Assembly: GCF_005863245.1 (NCBI RefSeq)
Contig: NZ_VBUT01000010.1
Location: 208,247-272,246, forward strand
From: Nocardia cyriacigeorgica
Lineage (GTDB): Bacteria > Actinomycetota > Actinomycetes > Mycobacteriales > Mycobacteriaceae
Direction of reading: 5' to 3'
Length of the DNA stretch: 64,000 nucleotides
Below the pieces are notes generated by a model, which did not search any database, had not been told where the DNA came from, and saw nothing but the letters and a program-made list of their open reading frames with translations. This document shows, in pieces, positions 62,585-64,000 of the stretch; position 1 is the first letter of the stretch, and every line of letters begins with the position of its first letter. Both the position numbers and the translations under genes were made by a program.

Positions 62585-63013
62585 TTAACCCAGACGAGAC
62601 TCCCAGCTCGGCCAAGCGTTGGCGAGATGCTCGAATAGGTCCGAGAAATCCTCAATTGCGAGTTCCGAAAAGTGCGGGTCTGAGGCCCCAATCTTGTCGA
62701 ATAAATCTCTACCGATAAGGTCGAACTTGTCCTTGTAGACGGCTTCTATCTCGCGCGGCTCCAATAACCAATTTCGCCCAGGTTTGGTGACGCTCCACTC
62801 TATCCTGCCACTGTAGGAAGCTACTCCGTCGGAGATAGCCTTGCTGACCCACCCTGGCTCAACCCTATACCGCCAGACAACGAACGGAGGTGTACGCCGG
62901 CTACCGGAATCGTAGCCAACGTCTACCTTCGCCCACTCTATTGGACCCAATATTGCAAGGGTTCTCAAGATTCTGGACGAAGGCCTCTCCGGGAGGTTAG
63001 GCATCTTTACCAC
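62585..63013 (-). CDS. probable cognate immunity protein of the Rhs toxin
   Basis: 142 residues from ATG 63013. It overlaps the Rhs stop by 7 nt, the classic position for an immunity gene. The protein is alpha-beta, with no signal peptide; SSRILRTLAILGPIEWAKVDVGYDSG, then VVWRYRVEPGWVSKAIS, followed by an acidic helical C-terminus (ELAIEDFSDLFEHLANAWPSWE). It is a candidate to bind and block the C-terminal domain of the adjacent Rhs protein. The family is not recognised. Confidence 0.68.
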   Translation of the reverse strand: MVKMPNLPERPSSRILRTLAILGPIEWAKVDVGYDSGSRRTPPFVVWRYRVEPGWVSKAISDGVASYSGRIEWSVTKPGRNWLLEPREIEAVYKDKFDLIGRDLFDKIGASDPHFSELAIEDFSDLFEHLANAWPSWESRLG

Positions 63014-64000
63014 CTGATTCCAGGGTTCAGAGACTTCATTATCCTATGAAAGTCCCCGAGCGGTACCGGCGTGTTCGAAAATGCGGGGTCATATACATAT
63101 CGACCATCAGTGTATACCTCATGGTAGATATAGTCAGTGATCGTGCGACCGAGATTTTCCGGAGTTCCGACGGCACCGAATCGATCGGCTGGCTCGTACC
63201 GGATTATCCTACCTTCTCCATCTGCTCGTTCGAGCATCATTTCTGCAATTTCCGAACAATCCGTATTCTGATGATAGGACCTGTTCATTAGTTCATCAAG
63301 GCGGGGATCCGGAGGGTAGGCCGGATTGGGGCTTCGGACCTGGTAACTTCCGTCTTCATTTCTGCAGGGCGTCAACCCTAGGGGATCGGTCCAGGTCATT
63401 GGATTGAGCACATAAGTACTCGGATTGGGGCTGGGAGCCAGTCCAATCGGATCCTGGGTTAGGTAGCGACCTGAATCTGGATCGTAGACGCGGTGCAGAT
63501 TATAGTGTAGCCCGGATTCCGGGTCGTACTGCTGACCTGGGAAACGCAATAGGGTGTGTGATGCCCCGCGCCAACCGACTGCTCCCCACAGGTCCGTGGT
63601 TGCACAAGCGGTGACCTGAGCGTTGATACTAATCAGTTCAACGGGAGTTCCGACCAGATCAGTGACGAAGAGTTCGAATTCGGATTCCGTTGCAGATCTG
63701 GAAGTCTGTTGCGTGAGCGGAATGTGTGTTCTGTCGAGATACGACCAGCGACTAATCGATGTAAGAGACGCGTTCTCGACAAGGCGAGTTCCCTCCCAGA
63801 TGAGCTCGATACGCTGAACGGTAGCGCCACCGCTTGTCAGCTGTCGCTTGGTTGTCCGGCGGCCCAGGGCGTCGTAGGTGTAGTGCCACCACTGCCCCTC
63901 AGGCGTGTAGACGTCGGTCAGCTGGTCGAAAGCGTTGTACCGGTATTGCCAGACATCCGGTTTACGCGATATCCGTGTGGTCGTCTTACGGATGAGGCGA
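63007..64000 (-). CDS. Rhs-family polymorphic toxin, 3' part (partial), with papain-like C-terminal domain
   Basis: The frame is open to the window edge, so only about 330 C-terminal residues are seen. Rhs repeats are present (YRYNAFDQLTDVY, HYTYDALGRRTTKR), then the core ends in FPGQQYDPESGLHYN...YDPDSGRYLTQDPIGL and finally WTDPLGL, the usual cleavage/junction DPxGL. After that follow about 121 residues unlike the core: Cys in DCSEIAEMML (codon at 63258-63256), His in IYHEVY (63123-63121) and Asp in YVYDPAF (63090-63088), in papain order. I infer a papain-fold cysteine protease or transamidase/deamidase toxin. Its immunity candidate overlaps the stop. The N-terminus, including any secretion module, lies outside. 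Confidence 0.85.
   Translation of the reverse strand, partial: RLIRKTTTRISRKPDVWQYRYNAFDQLTDVYTPEGQWWHYTYDALGRRTTKRQLTSGGATVQRIELIWEGTRLVENASLTSISRWSYLDRTHIPLTQQTSRSATESEFELFVTDLVGTPVELISINAQVTACATTDLWGAVGWRGASHTLLRFPGQQYDPESGLHYNLHRVYDPDSGRYLTQDPIGLAPSPNPSTYVLNPMTWTDPLGLTPCRNEDGSYQVRSPNPAYPPDPRLDELMNRSYHQNTDCSEIAEMMLERADGEGRIIRYEPADRFGAVGTPENLGRTITDYIYHEVYTDGRYVYDPAFSNTPVPLGDFHRIMKSLNPGIRW

Overview
The window is high-GC actinobacterial DNA from the Mycobacteriales, most likely Nocardia or a close relative. The evidence is an mmpL3 gene beside trmB and an NYN-domain gene, a GTP-dependent PEP carboxykinase, EspG/DUF3558/WXG-type secretion proteins, XRE-DUF397 pairs, and several leaderless RTG starts placed 6-7 nt after a TANNNT -10 box. 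All calls come from reading the sequence; no database search was run, and names of Mycobacterium tuberculosis counterparts are from memory.

Region 1 (1-30 kb) is core chromosome, broadly matching the M. tuberculosis Rv0204c-Rv0226c neighbourhood: a membrane protein end, a GT4 glycosyltransferase, a methyltransferase, an aldehyde dehydrogenase, pckG, two GTPase-like proteins, an SDR, a lipase, trmB, an NYN protein, mmpL3, a DUF2339 membrane protein, a DUF1707 protein, a MacRS-type two-component system, an AI-2E transporter, a class III cyclase, a YbhN-like protein, a DUF3054 protein and a penicillin-binding-protein-like lipoprotein whose catalytic residues are replaced. A 77-bp tandem repeat sits at the 3' end of the lipase gene.

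Region 2 (30-44 kb) holds metabolic and regulatory genes: aroQ, a Ddn-like protein, a TRIC-type channel, a redoxin, an ECF sigma factor (with a nine-copy 19-bp tandem array between the last two), an ArsR-SRPBCC fusion with a pair of candidate operators, an ABC exporter with a small XRE regulator, an imine-reductase-like enzyme with a divergent HxlR regulator, glycerate kinase, a GNAT protein, a PlsC acyltransferase, YqgE, and a DrrAB-type exporter followed by an EXLDI protein.

Region 3 (44.4-49.5 kb) is a tightly overlapping five-gene operon: a ThDP enzyme, an SRPBCC protein, a ketosynthase-III-like protein with an altered catalytic triad, a 57-codon ORF coupled on both sides, and a HisC-like aminotransferase interrupted by about 122 Gly/Ser-rich residues. 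It looks like a small uncharacterised biosynthetic pathway, with the adjacent DrrAB pair as a possible exporter.

Region 4 (49.5-64 kb) is accessory and visibly richer in A+T in parts. It has two groups of type VII secretion-associated genes (49.9-52.3 and 56.3-59.8 kb) separated by a four-gene translationally coupled operon and an XRE-DUF397 pair. It ends with an Rhs polymorphic toxin, truncated by the window edge, carrying a C-terminal domain with papain-like Cys/His/Asp features, followed downstream by a series of small immunity-like genes.
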